DNA of 26,149 nt from Chara braunii. Lineage: Eukaryota > Streptophyta > Charophyceae > Charales > Characeae. The position numbers and the translations under genes are program-made. The DNA is taken from assembly GCA_003427395.1 (NCBI GenBank), contig BFEA01000161.1:634983-661131 (forward strand). Direction: 5' to 3'. Positions 1 through 9,482 of this stretch are shown piece after piece (positions within the stretch are counted from its first letter, which is position 1; each line of letters starts with the position of its first letter). The notes under the pieces are model-generated. The model searched no databases. It was not told the DNA's origin and saw nothing but the letters and a program-made list of their open reading frames with translations.

Positions 1-46
<46 letters not shown>

Positions 47-53
47 CCCCCCC
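1..53. repeat. (TC)22 microsatellite followed by a C-run
   Basis: Twenty-two uninterrupted TC dinucleotides fill positions 1-44, followed by a C homopolymer to about 53. The repeat is cut by the window edge, so its true length is unknown. Confidence 0.97.
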
Positions 54-690
54 TTCCTTTGCGACCTTCCACGCTTTCACCTAGCATCTTTCAAGTTCGC
101 CGCCAACATTCATTTTTACCGAGCACCTCTTGCTTATTGAACACATCAGGGGGGTGGTTAAGGGTTAGGAGGGCAGAGGAAGTGGGAGGGAAATGGGATA
201 TTTAGCCTCCTCACCACGTAAGTCAGACAGTGTTATTATATCATAATCATCATAAAGCGAAAACCAGTGTTACCGGAGGTATCCGCTTCGTCGGTCGTTA
301 TTCTCTATCTCACTTCGCATCGTCAGATGAGAAGGGTAGGTGGTATCTCTCTCTTTACAGATCACATGAGAGGGGAAGTCGAATATGATCAAAACTTCGT
401 CGTTAAGATACATCTCACCTGGTCGTGTCTTTTCGTTCACCTGCAAACTCTACCCTAACTAGACAAAAAACAAGAGTTGTTGCATCAGAACGATCCGGCT
501 TCTCTGAACCCGTGCTTAAGGTACAATCCCCCTGGTCATGAACACAAGGATGAGAAGAGGATGTGCGTGTCATCCTCACATCGACAAGGGATCCCTCTCA
601 GCCTTGCGTCGGATGCCACCCTCGTGTCTGTACACATACCGACGAGCAAGTCTCGATCAGGGTCTTCGACCTGACCCTATATGATTCTTA
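54..690. other. Unassigned sequence
   Basis: No recognisable gene, RNA or repeat. Short open frames on the + strand at 267-458 and 477-674 have no domain, no plausible composition and no supporting splice structure, so they are not called. Confidence 0.6.
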
Positions 691-696
691 TGTGGC

Positions 697-886
697 AAAG
701 AAGAAGAAGAAGAAGAATAGTAAGAAGAAAGAGAAGACGAAGATGAAGATGGAGAAAATTAGGAAGCCGACGAAAAATTTGTTGAAGGCGAGGGATGATA
801 TGGAGAAGGAAGAGTACACAAGGACAAGGAGGAAGAAAAAAACGAAGACGGTGATGGTGATGGCGATGATGACGAGGATGGGGATG
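697..886 (+). repeat. Purine-rich GAA/GAT low-complexity tract
   Basis: The + strand is almost pure purine with GAA, AAG and GAT triplets, starting from a short (GAA)n core at about 699-716. It can be read as a Lys/Glu-rich frame (563-922) or an Arg/Pro/Ser-rich frame on the other strand, but the composition is that of a degenerate trinucleotide repeat, not a gene. An acidic or basic exon is possible but unsupported. Confidence 0.75.
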
Positions 887-1384
887 ATAAGTTGTAACCA
901 CGTAGTGTCGTACAATAGATAACACCAACGGCGGTATGACAACCACTAGGATCATCTGAATTATTAATGCTGACATGTTGGTGTATTGTCTTGCTGTGCT
1001 TGTTTAAAATACACAAAATATATAAATTTATTAATAAGTTTTATACGTTGGTTTCACAGTCATTCGTTCGATTGTCATTCTGATCAAATCATTCAATCAA
1101 GGTAGGCTTACTTGCTGATATGGCCTCGTTCCAGCCAACATTTGTTTCTTGCCTTGGCTATGTATAATAACACTTGACATATTCATAGGGATTTTTTTAT
1201 TTTTATTTTTTTTATTATGTGTCTACAAATTTGAAACGAAATGAAAAACGATATGTCGTGGTGGAACATGCTCCTAGGATTCCGCCTTCATCCATCCCTA
1301 CTTAAACGATGACTCTATCCAACGCCTGAAAATTAACATTTTAGTGAGTCGGGGTGGGGTTAGAAGGGGGGGGGGGGGACCGAA
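887..1384. other. AT-rich unassigned sequence with a poly-G run
   Basis: AT-rich DNA with T-rich runs around 1192-1215 and a 13-base G homopolymer at 1366-1378 that abuts the tandem repeat downstream. No gene features are visible. Confidence 0.55.
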
Positions 1385-2012
1385 AGGCGTGAGCGACTCT
1401 GGTACCGCAATTTTCAAATGTCGACTTCGTGATTTTTTCCGTACTTGCAAGAATTTAAAAAAAACTCTGAAATTTTTATATCTTGTACATTGACTTTTGG
1501 TCTTCTGAGGATAAATACCAAAAAAATTGAGAAAATTGTTTAGGCCGTTAAATAAATGTTGCGTCAATTCGACGTGTTTTCCATTTTTGCAGCCTACAAC
1601 TTTTGGACCACCGAGAAAAGTGTAACAATTTCAACAACTTTTCACGCTCAAAAGAACTTGTAAAAAGATCTGCAAACCGAAAAACGAGAGCGGCTCTGGT
1701 CTCACAATTTTCAAACGTCGACTTCGTGATTTTTTTTGCACTTGCAAAAATTAAAAAAAAAAACTCTAAAATTTTTATATTTTGTACATTGACTTTTCGT
1801 CTTCCGAGGATAAATGCCAAAAAATTTGAGAAAATTGCTTAGGTCGTGAAATAAATTTTGCGTCGATTCAACTCGTGTTTTTTTTTTGCAGTTTACAACT
1901 TTTGGACCAATGGGAAAAGTGTCGCAATTTCAACGACTTTTCACACTCAGAAGAACTTGTAAAAATATATGCAAATGTGAGGCTCTATAATCATGATTTT
2001 TCCAAGAATATA
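1385..2012 (+). repeat. Satellite-like tandem repeat, ~300-bp period, about 2.1 copies
   Basis: The sequence at about 1391 (GCGACTCTGG, then CAATTTTCAAATGTCGACTT) recurs at about 1690 with few changes. TTTTGGACCACCGAGAAAAGTG near 1602 recurs near 1902 as TTTTGGACCAATGGGAAAAGTG. The offset is close to 300 bp throughout. A third, short and diverged copy begins near 1983 and ends at the foldback element. Open frames in this block are by-products of the repeat. Confidence 0.85.
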
Positions 2013-2026
2013 TATATATATATACA

Positions 2027-3150
2027 CAGGGTTGCCGGCGTTTTGGACGGGCCGAACGCCCAAACCCGAACGCCCGAACGTACGGGAGCCCTTCGGAAGG
2101 CGTTCGGTCGTTCGGCCGAACGCGGACCAAAAAAAAAAAAAAAAAAAAAAACAAAAAAGTTTTTAAAAAATTTCGAAAACAAACTATGTTATGAAGAAAA
2201 TTAAACTAAACAACATTTGTCCGGGCACTACATCCAAATTCTTTACCAAATTTGAATTAAAAATCAAATACAGAAAATAAACACTATGATAAAAATAAGA
2301 AAAAATAAAAAGAGAATTAAAATGAGTGAGTGTGCCAACACCTTTTCGACACTGCCATCTTTGTCGATTTTTAATTATTTTTTTTCATGGACAAATGCCC
2401 TGAAAATTTATAGATATGTATTTTACATAATCAATAACTCGTTAAAAAAGTTTTAAAAAATAATAAAATGTCTTAGGCCCCGAAATAAAGTGAAAACAAA
2501 AAGTTAAAAGTGAAAAAAAAAAAAAAAAAGTGAGTGGGCGAGCACGTTTTGACACCCCCATCTTTGACGATTTTTAATGTTTTTTTTGGCTTAGCAGAAT
2601 GACTTCAAAATTTACAGGTGTGTAGGTTACATCATAGAGAACTCACAAAAAAAATTCAGGAAAAATTGCGTGTCAAAACGTATTTTTTCACTTTTTACTT
2701 TTTGTTTTCACTTTAGTTTGGGGTCTAAACAATTTTATTATTTTTTTAAGCTTTTTTAGTGGGTTTTGTATTATGTGAAGTACACATCTGTAAATTTTCA
2801 TGGCATTTAACTATGCCAAAAAAAAATAAAAAATCGCCAAAAATGGCGGTGTCGAAAACATGCTCTTGCACTCACTAAATTTAATTCTCTTTTTATTTTT
2901 ATTTATTTTTATTATTAGTATTTATTTTTTGTATTTTATTTTTATTTCAAATTTGGTAAGGAATTCGGATGTAATGCTCAGGCAAATCTTGTTTAGTTTA
3001 TTTTTCTCTATAACATATCCTTTTTCAGATTTGTTTGATGACTTTTTTTTTTTTTTTTTTTGGTCCGCGTTTGACCCGAACGGTCGAACGCATCCTCAAG
3101 GGGTTGCATACGTTCGATCGTTCGCCCCGTCCTGAACGTCTGTTACCCTG
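2027..3150. mobile_element. Foldback transposon-like element, ~480-bp inverted arms, hAT-like ends
   Basis: Positions 2027-2520 and 2680-3150 are inverted complements over nearly their whole length. The left end reads CAGGGTTGCCGGCG and the reverse complement of the right end reads CAGGGTAACAGACG. Both arms then carry GAACG-rich sequence, an A-run of about 20 bases (2129-2151; as T at 3043-3061), and matching AT-rich DNA. The central spacer (about 2521-2680) holds a further direct copy of arm sequence. No transposase is encoded, so this would be a non-autonomous element. The CAGGG start is typical of hAT terminal repeats, which is inference. Flanks are TA repeats (TATATACA left, TACATATA right), so a target-site duplication cannot be confirmed. 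Confidence 0.85.
2326..2650 (+). repeat. Internal direct repeat of the foldback element
   Basis: A segment beginning GAGTGAGTG and continuing through a GACACNNCCATCTTTG core at about 2326-2446 recurs in the same orientation at about 2530-2650. A third copy lies inverted at about 2750-2875 in the right arm. The element is therefore built from sub-repeats, as is usual for foldback elements. Confidence 0.75.
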
Positions 3151-3700
3151 TACATATATATATATTAATTGGTTCAATTGTGAAACGACTTGTGGCGGTA
3201 ATTCATCCTATTTTTTATTTTCGTCGCTCTACCGGTTTTTCTCACAATACTACCAGTGACCCTCGTGGACCTCTGCTATCGGTCCCGTGAATTTGCGATA
3301 TTGGGGTGAGTGGTGATTTAATCCATAAATGTTTCGTTCTACTAATTTTGTTGTGTCTGAATTAAAACTTGGGCGGCAAAGTTGAGCAGCAAATATGTGA
3401 GGTGTCATGTTTCCCTCCTGGTCTTCCGAATGCCCTGACACCCCTGAGAGCAATAATCCTCAAATGAAATTCCAGAGAGGAATTTTCTTTCTCCTCTGCT
3501 TTGCTTTATCGCACATTGTTTTCTTCACTCTGACTATCGTTCGATATCTATATAGAACCGGAAGCGTGATTCCGATTGTGATAAATCTCTGCTATTATTA
3601 TTTGGTATTCGCTGCACCGATCATTACCATGTGAGACCTACTTAATATTGTAGGTTTCAACTTTTCTTATGATGTCTACTACTTTCGATATGGAAGTCGA
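3151..3700. other. Unassigned sequence
   Basis: No gene recognised. An open frame at 3407-3634 (+) is hydrophobic in its second half and in part precedes the OTU-like remnant, but no family is recognised. A frame at 3250-3453 on the - strand is also unsupported. Confidence 0.5.
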
Positions 3701-3703
3701 TTA

Positions 3704-4249
3704 TTGTTCGTCGATATTTTGCAGAACATTATGGTTGCCATTCCGATAAGACATGTTATTCCTTCATTGACTGCGGAGATAAAGAATTATATAACAAACA
3801 TTGTTGATGTCAAACGCCACGGATTTTTCTCGGGATTCGATATTGTGGAAGAAAGAGGGTTGCTCGTATTATATTGTATTCATGGGTGGTCTGACCGACG
3901 CCTACTACAAATATTTCTTGCTGATATTGTAGAAACACAGTCTCCGATTGTTCTTAATGATAGGATGATTACTGACCGTACTGATGGCCACAATGCCGAG
4001 TTCACTATCTTACGCAAAGTCACAGGTTGTGAATATGGTCTTACGCAAATGATCCCTCCAATTGGAGCCGCCACCTTTTTTTGTCATAAGACCGCTCATG
4101 AATCATTAGCTCCCGATAGTATTCCTTCTTTTCCGTCTCACATCTGCTATATGCGCATGGTTCAAGCAATTTTCTTTCACTCCACATAACAACGCGTACA
4201 TATTCGTTCCTTACTCACGACTAGTTCGATAAAGACAACACGACATACA
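3704..4249 (+). pseudogene. Possible degenerate OTU-family cysteine protease fragment
   Basis: The open frame 3704-4189 (161 codons) contains IVDVKRHGFFSGFDIV at about residues 42-57. This resembles the block around the catalytic Asp/Cys of transposon-borne OTU proteases (consensus of the type VDVxGDGNCGFRA), but Asp and Cys are replaced and one residue is added. GWSDRRLLQ about 20 residues later matches the usual spacing of the next helix. Near the end, SFPSHICYMRMV followed, after a one-base shift, by KQFSFTPHNNAYIFV in the other frame resembles the strand-plus-His end of OTU domains. OTU domains occur in some Helitrons and Mutator-like elements. The catalytic Cys is not visible, so this would be inactive. 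Similarity is weak; a chance open frame remains possible. Confidence 0.33.
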
Positions 4250-5420
4250 ACAACATGACTCCAAGCTTCTATGTCATTGGCAGATAGAAATGTCTACCGA
4301 CGATTTAAGACTAATTGACTATGATGGGTGGAAATGAATGTAGACTAACACATCTACTGATACCAATTCTACAATCATTACAAAAAAAAAGACGATATGA
4401 CTGTTGCAAGAAACACGCATTAAAATGTAACAATGGGTATGACAAGTATAAAGACGATGAAGGAATAAAGAGGAGATGTAAAATAAGCTTAGCGTTACAA
4501 AAAAACAATTCTGAATGGGCAACGTTGGAAGTCATATCAATACACACACGGGTTAAGAATAACTCAGTATCAATAAAGATTTCTCAATCAGGCCCTAAAT
4601 ACTTGTTTTCCATGCTCATCTGTTTTGGGTTCACGTTTGTTGGTCGAGAGCAACCACATCATTGCCCTCCGAAATAAATAGCCCAACTAGGAGTTTGTGG
4701 GTTTGAAGCGGAAAATATATATACAAACTCCAACAAAATTATTTATTGCAGCCTCTCATTTATTGTCATTTTTTCCTTCTCTGCCTACATTTTGTTGGGC
4801 AACTTCGTTTGACAATACGCATATATCTATATCTATATATAAATTGTTGAAAATGTTAGAAATGTTAAAAATAACATCATGTACATATATACATATATAC
4901 AGTTTGTTGGACGGCTTACTTTAATGTCATCATGTATAGAGAAAATGTTGGAAATGCAGTTTGAAAATTCTTTTAATACTTGTTGGACCTTCTGAAGATA
5001 AAATAATAAAATATTATTTTTTTTAGATTGTCAGACTGCTTCACAAAATACGAGATATTTTATGTTTGACTTTGTCCAAAGGTAATGAACAAGGGACATC
5101 GTATCAGGGTCGTGAATCTTTTTCGATTGCCGCTTAGATTTTTGTAGAGACAGAGATTTTTGTCATCCAGTTGCTTATCATCGACAAACATATTTTTATA
5201 ATTAATAGAGGAGAAGAAACAAACGAACGAAATAAGAGAAGAAAACACTCATTCCCTTGTAGTTCAAACCGCTTAAGCAAAGGGGGGCTGCTACAGATCA
5301 TCCCCAACTCAAATTCACCGCTCCCTCTCTTAAATTGAGTCGTGAAGCGTGTTAGCAACACCCAACCGAGCAGCAAGATAATCCTTATGACAACAGGGCA
5401 TAGAGTGTTCTCTACTATGC
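4250..5420. other. AT-rich unassigned sequence
   Basis: Holds TA-rich stretches (about 4823-4842 and 4880-4902) and several unsupported open frames, the longest at 4315-4677 (+, 120 codons), with no recognised domain. No repeat partner was found elsewhere in the window. Confidence 0.5.
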
Positions 5421-5476
5421 CATGCATGTATGTATGTATATGTATGTATGTGTGTATATGTATCTGTGTGTATGCG
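5421..5476 (+). repeat. (TGTATG)n / TG-TA microsatellite
   Basis: Interrupted run of TGTA, TATG and TG units from the ATGCATGTATG at 5421 to the GTATGCG near 5476. Confidence 0.85.
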
Positions 5477-5490
5477 ATACCAATATAGAA

Positions 5491-5600
5491 TTAAGCATCA
5501 TCATAATGTAGGGATGTTGGGACTATTATCCCTGTTTTTCACCTTGTTGCTATTGTTATTGACCTATCACATGAAATTCTGTTGAGACAGAGATTTTTCA
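5491..5600 (+). repeat. Dispersed repeat family A, copy 1
   Basis: TTAAGCATCATCATA, a TATCCCTGT block, a TTGCTNNTGTTNTTGAC block and an ACATGAAATTCTG block align in order with 7501-7615 and 7669-7775. The three share the same order and spacing and are all in + orientation, at moderate identity. The family is not recognised. Confidence 0.7.
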
Positions 5601-5861
5601 GACTATTTTGTTGTTTTTTCTCTTGATGTGTGTCAGTTACTGCTGCTGTTGCAGCCACCTTGGCCCCCTTCCAATTGATGTAGTTGATCTTGTAGTTAAT
5701 CGTGCGTTCAGACCAGTCGGTATCAGTGACTTTTGCCACTCCTTTGGGACATCTCTAATCTACCTCAGACAAGAACCAAAAACATACCCTTGTATATGCA
5801 ACATTTATGCAATGAAATGGAACACTTACAACGTCAATTTGCTTGGCTTACAAGTACTTGC
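5601..5861. other. Unassigned sequence
   Basis: Contains a CTG/CTGTTGCAG-rich stretch near 5638-5655. The open frames on both strands here have no recognisable domain. Confidence 0.5.
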
Positions 5862-6026
5862 CTGACAAGTTCTTATTCCCAGTCTCGAACTTCCTGCTTT
5901 GTCTGAATATAAAGTTACTGGTTTATGTCAGCAACAGCTATGTATATACCTAGTCTGACTTGACTGGAAACCGTGTCCAGCGTTCCTCCACTATTTTCTA
6001 TTCGAAGCGCAAATAAATTAGGTTCA

Positions 6027-6100
6027 GTTGATGTAGCTCAGTGGTTTGAGCACCGGTTGGAAATGCGCATTGTGGTATGAGGTTGCATATTCAAAACTCA
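6027..6100 (+). repeat. tRNA-derived SINE head (pol III A/B box-like)
   Basis: TAGCTCAGTGG at 6034-6044 fits a pol III A box. The D-arm is intact: GCTC (6036-6039) can pair with GAGC (6048-6051) across an 8-base loop. A degenerate B box follows (GGTTGCATATTCAAA, 6081-6095, against the expected GGTTCGANTCC). The anticodon stem does not pair and the T-arm is broken, so this is not a functional tRNA gene but a tRNA-derived sequence. Confidence 0.6.
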
Positions 6101-6330
6101 ATTGCAGCCTTGCGCATGCACACTGGCAGGGCGTTAGAACAACGCACAACTCGACACACACCCTCTTGGGCTGACGCACAGTAAGCTGATTCAGACACTG
6201 CCTACGCACCACCCAAATGTTGTCTATGGTGTTGTATGTCAGGTTTTCATACTGTGTGGGTTGCTTGTGGTTGTTGTTCATGGTTGTTCTGTTGATTTCC
6301 CCAGTCTGGCATATCAAATACAGTGACCGT

Positions 6331-6404
6331 TTGTGATTCTTCCTCAAATGGTAGAGTCTTCAGGACATACATCATAGATCACGAGTTTGACTTTGGCTTG
6401 GGAC
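6331..6404 (+). repeat. Second tRNA-like segment
   Basis: CTCAAATGGTAGAG at 6343-6356 resembles a tRNA D-arm/A box. GAGTTTGACTTTGG at 6383-6396 resembles a B box (GAGTTCGACTCTGG type) at about the right distance. It is a degraded tRNA-derived sequence, possibly the head of a second SINE inside the same insertion. Confidence 0.4.
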
Positions 6405-6928
6405 TTTAGGAGGGGGTTTCCTTTCCAGCTTGACCTGTCATCTCCTCAAATGAACACATAGTTCCCTCTACATAGTACTGCACATATCCGGCTTTTGGGC
6501 ACATATATCTCGCTACACAGTTATACGGAGCACAAATAGCCTTCGGGTAGAGACAAAAAGCAAGGCCCCTTGAGCTCATACAAACATACATGGCCTCTGG
6601 CCATACACACATACACACAACTACGATACTGGGATGGGGGGGTCTATCAGGTATATGACAGGGTCTACTTACACATGGCTTAGCTCTACGATAGGGTAGG
6701 GATATAAGTCGCTCCGGCTAGTTTGAGTTCCGCCTAGCCTTGGGTAGGTAGAATAATGATTTTTAGTGTGGTCACACAGAGGTACGTTAGTAGGGACAGG
6801 CGGTGCGCCAGGAATGTTAACGTGGGGATGGGTAGGATAGGTGACCTATCATGTCATGACATCCATTGGTTTCTGCTAGCTGCAATCGCCACGGGTTTGG
6901 TCTTTCGCCTCTGCAATACTCTGGGCTA

Positions 6929-6950
6929 AAAAAAAAAAAAAAAAAAAAAA
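6929..6950 (+). repeat. Poly(A) tract
   Basis: An uninterrupted A-run immediately before the downstream half of repeat family B, consistent with the 3' tail of a retroposed insertion. Confidence 0.9.
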
Positions 6951-7105
6951 CCTCATGTAAGCTCGACTTCGAAAAATGGCCGTGGCCGGAGGCCTCTGCC
7001 ACACCAAACTCTCAGACGCACAACTGCATGGTTGCCCAATTATACTGTCAGGCCTCCAAATCTTACCTCTGCTTTGAATCCCGGACTGTCAAATCAAACA
7101 TGTGC

Positions 7106-7500
7106 TCAATAGTCGTACATACAGATGTCGATGCTGACCAGCTAGCCTAGGTCTCTATTAGATGTCATTACTTGACAAACTAACCTACGTTATGCTAATA
7201 TGAAATACCGCAATTCTAAATTGTCCACGACCAGTCCATCCAATGATAGCATCTCAAGCTCGTTACCTCTATAAAAAAAAAAGACGGCAAAAAAGGACAA
7301 CGAAAAAAAAAAAAAAAAAAACATCAGCAACTGGCCTGACTCAGTTGATATACCCCTAAACTATTGATTGAATTACATAAGGCCGATCAGTTTGAATTAC
7401 GTCGGATAGGATGGTTGTTGTCCTTGAAAATAAAAACACACGGCGGAATCATGAGAATATATTTTCACAGAGTGTTGTATAGACATGGCTGACTTTTATT
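7106..7500. other. Unassigned sequence with two A-runs
   Basis: A-runs at about 7272-7283 and 7304-7321 suggest a further degraded poly(A) insertion, but no head sequence was recognised. No gene is visible. Confidence 0.5.
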
Positions 7501-7615
7501 GGGCATCGTCATGATTTCAAGATGGTAAGCCTATCCTCCCCGTTCCCCACCTTGCTCCTGCTGCTGCTGACCTGCCATATGATATTATATCAAGACAGTT
7601 TGATTTTTGTCACAT
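7501..7615 (+). repeat. Dispersed repeat family A, copy 2
   Basis: GGCATCGTCATGA, CCTATCCTCCCCGT, CTGCTGCTGCTGACCTGCCATATGATATT align with copies 1 and 3. Copy 3 lies only ~55 bp downstream, so these two may be a local tandem duplication. Confidence 0.75.
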
Positions 7616-7668
7616 GCAATGGCTGTTGTTCTTATAACTTACAACCAACAACATACGTTTGCCCTTTG

Positions 7669-7775
7669 TTAAGCATCATCATAGTCTAGAGACGTTGGAC
7701 CTATCCTCCCTGTCCTTTATTTTGCTGCTGCTGCTGACATGCCATATGATATTCTGCTGAAACATGAGGTTGCTG
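7669..7775 (+). repeat. Dispersed repeat family A, copy 3
   Basis: TTAAGCATCATCATA, CCTATCCTCCCTGTCC and GCTGCTGACATGCCATATGATATTCTG match the other two copies. It is closest to copy 2 in the middle and to copy 1 at its start. Confidence 0.75.
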
Positions 7776-8207
7776 CATAAAATCACTCTGGCCTCTTTTG
7801 AGAACACCAACTGGTTTTTTTCTTGTTATGCACCAACTGCAACTGATGATGCGCGAAAAGCCTTCATCTCCCAATAATAAAGAATGACCCAACTCATCAT
7901 GCAGCCCCTTCTGGCATCACCCCATAGATCTTATGAATGCTCAACAAAGGTTAGGAGACTGCATTTACTCTACTCGATGTAGATCATACTATGTCATATG
8001 CATAATCCATATGGAAGGTCTTACCTATAGTTGGCTCTCGACTGGGGCCGTACATAGCACTCCCACTTCGACAGTTGATACAATACTGTCGTCTCCCCGG
8101 CCACACATTGTAGCGCTTCGCTTTAATCCAGTAGATTATTTTGTAAAATCATAAACTCTATGTTCTTTTAAGAAACCCAGAATTTTCTTTCTCGTTCCCT
8201 TTATGAA
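7776..8207. other. Unassigned sequence
   Basis: No domain-bearing frame. The open frame at 7933-8154 (+) and its antisense neighbour have no recognisable content. Confidence 0.5.
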
Positions 8208-8228
8208 TTGTGTGTGTGTGTGTGTGTT
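8208..8228 (+). repeat. (TG)n microsatellite
   Basis: About ten TG units. The start codon of an adjacent 158-codon frame (8210-8686) falls inside this repeat, which argues against that frame being a real gene start. Confidence 0.85.
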
Positions 8229-8296
8229 TTCATGTTCATTCTACACATTGCCAAATTGAAAGACAACTACGTGGGGAGTCATGCTGTGACACTATA

Positions 8297-9353
8297 ATCC
8301 CCTGGTTGCAACACTACAACTCAAACCAAACCATCGATCGATTCCTAAAACATCCCTGGCCACAAGTTTTTTTGCAAGTCGTCAGCCAAAGCAACTCTGT
8401 TGTCGATCATGGATACGTATTAGGCCACCATTCATTCTCCTTACCTCTGTCATCAAGTGAATCTCCTATCTTGTATCCCCAAGAAAGCCCTGCCTCAATA
8501 CCCTTTTGTCTGATCTCTATCGCTAATGGGTCACCGATATTCTATGCGGCTCTTCTCCTTCCCCCAAAACAAAGACATACGGTAACCATGAATTTCTTCT
8601 ATAGAACTCCCAACTCAATCTCGTTGAACTATGATAATAATTGGTCCATGCATACCTTTATACTTAACAAGCGCACAAGTACCTAAAGTGTGAACCTACC
8701 ACCAACAAATCGTCCATAGAATAGACTGACAGTCGGTAGAGCCAAACTCATTGTCTGCCCTTTATAATGAAAGAATTTTAGTTGATTCGGCTATCGTGCC
8801 TTGTTCTCCATCTTTCCACCATGATCCCCTGGTTGCAACACTAGGTTTTAAACCAAGCTACTTATCAATTCCTGAAACAACCTTGACCACATGTTTTCCT
8901 ACACGTCGTCAACCGAAGCAACGCTGATATAACTCCTCGATACATATCAGACCACCATTCGTTCTTCTTGCCTCTCTCATCAGGTATACCTGTTATCATG
9001 TATTTCCAAGAAAGTCATGCCTCAGTACTCTCCTGCTTAATCTCTGCCGTTAATGGGACCCCAATATTCTATCCCGCTTGCAGCACTGCTCCTCCCCCCG
9101 AAACAAAGACATAACGTAACCATGAACCTCTTCTATAAAACTCCTAACTCAAACAAGCCGAACAATGATAACAATTCGTTCATGCATATCTTTATACTGA
9201 CCTGGCAGACAAATACATAAAGTGCGAATCTGCCACCGACTAATCGCTTACACAGTCGACTGACAGCCGACAAAACCAAACTCATTATCTGCCCATTGTA
9301 ATCAAAGAACTCTAACATATCCATTATCATGCCTTGTTCTTCATCTTTCCACT
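8297..9353 (+). repeat. Tandem duplication, ~530-bp unit, two diverged copies
   Basis: Copy 1 (8297-8820) and copy 2 (8824-9353) share ATCCCCTGGTTGCAACACTA at the start (offset 527) and GCCTTGTTCTNCATCTTTCCAC at the end (offset 533). Many blocks between match, for example CCAAGAAAG, CCAATATTCTAT against CCGATATTCTAT, and CCAAGCGC/ACATACCTTTATACT-type segments. Copy 1 holds an open frame (8210-8686, product not recognised) that copy 2 does not keep, so the duplicated sequence is probably non-coding or long dead. Identity is roughly three quarters to four fifths by eye. Confidence 0.85.
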
Positions 9354-9482
9354 CTTCTTAATCCACTTCGAAGAATTTGCTTCATTTTTCAAACCACGTC
9401 CAACATCTTTCAACATAAAAATTTTGCAGAATCAAATATTCATTCTAGAGTAAAATTACATTCTAAATTTTAAATTTTCATT

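Larger units (their letters stand above)
6021..6950 (+). mobile_element. Putative SINE-like or composite retroposed insertion ending in poly(A)
   Basis: This block interrupts repeat family B. It begins with a tRNA-like head (6027-6100), contains a second tRNA-like segment (about 6331-6404), and ends at a 21-base A-run (6929-6950), as expected for a retroposed element or for two in tandem. No reverse transcriptase is encoded. No unambiguous target-site duplication is visible. A length of 930 bp is too long for a single typical SINE, so two or more insertions are likely. Confidence 0.5.
5862..7105 (+). repeat. Dispersed repeat family B, copy interrupted by an insertion
   Basis: Positions 5862-6020 match 10204-10372 (shared ATTCCCAGTCT/GTTCCCAGTCT, then CTTCCTG, then ACTATTTTCT). 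Positions 6956-7105 match 10381-10540 (shared AAGCTCG/GAGCTCG, CCCAATTATA/CCTAATTATA, GCTTTGAATCCC/GCTTTAAACCC). The two halves are adjacent in the 10-kb copy but about 935 bp apart here. The intervening block starts with a tRNA-like head and ends in poly(A), so it looks like an insertion. Identity is moderate and the order is clear. Confidence 0.7.

Noticed and set aside
563-1016. Overlapping Lys/Glu-rich (+) and Leu/Phe/His-rich (-) frames
   Set aside because: They arise from a purine-rich triplet-repeat tract.
1930-3259. Open frames across the foldback arms
   Set aside because: They are read from inverted-repeat DNA with A/T homopolymers and appear in mirrored form in both arms.
6027-6100. 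Functional tRNA gene
   Set aside because: The D-arm pairs, but the anticodon stem does not and the B box is degenerate. It is a tRNA-derived repeat.
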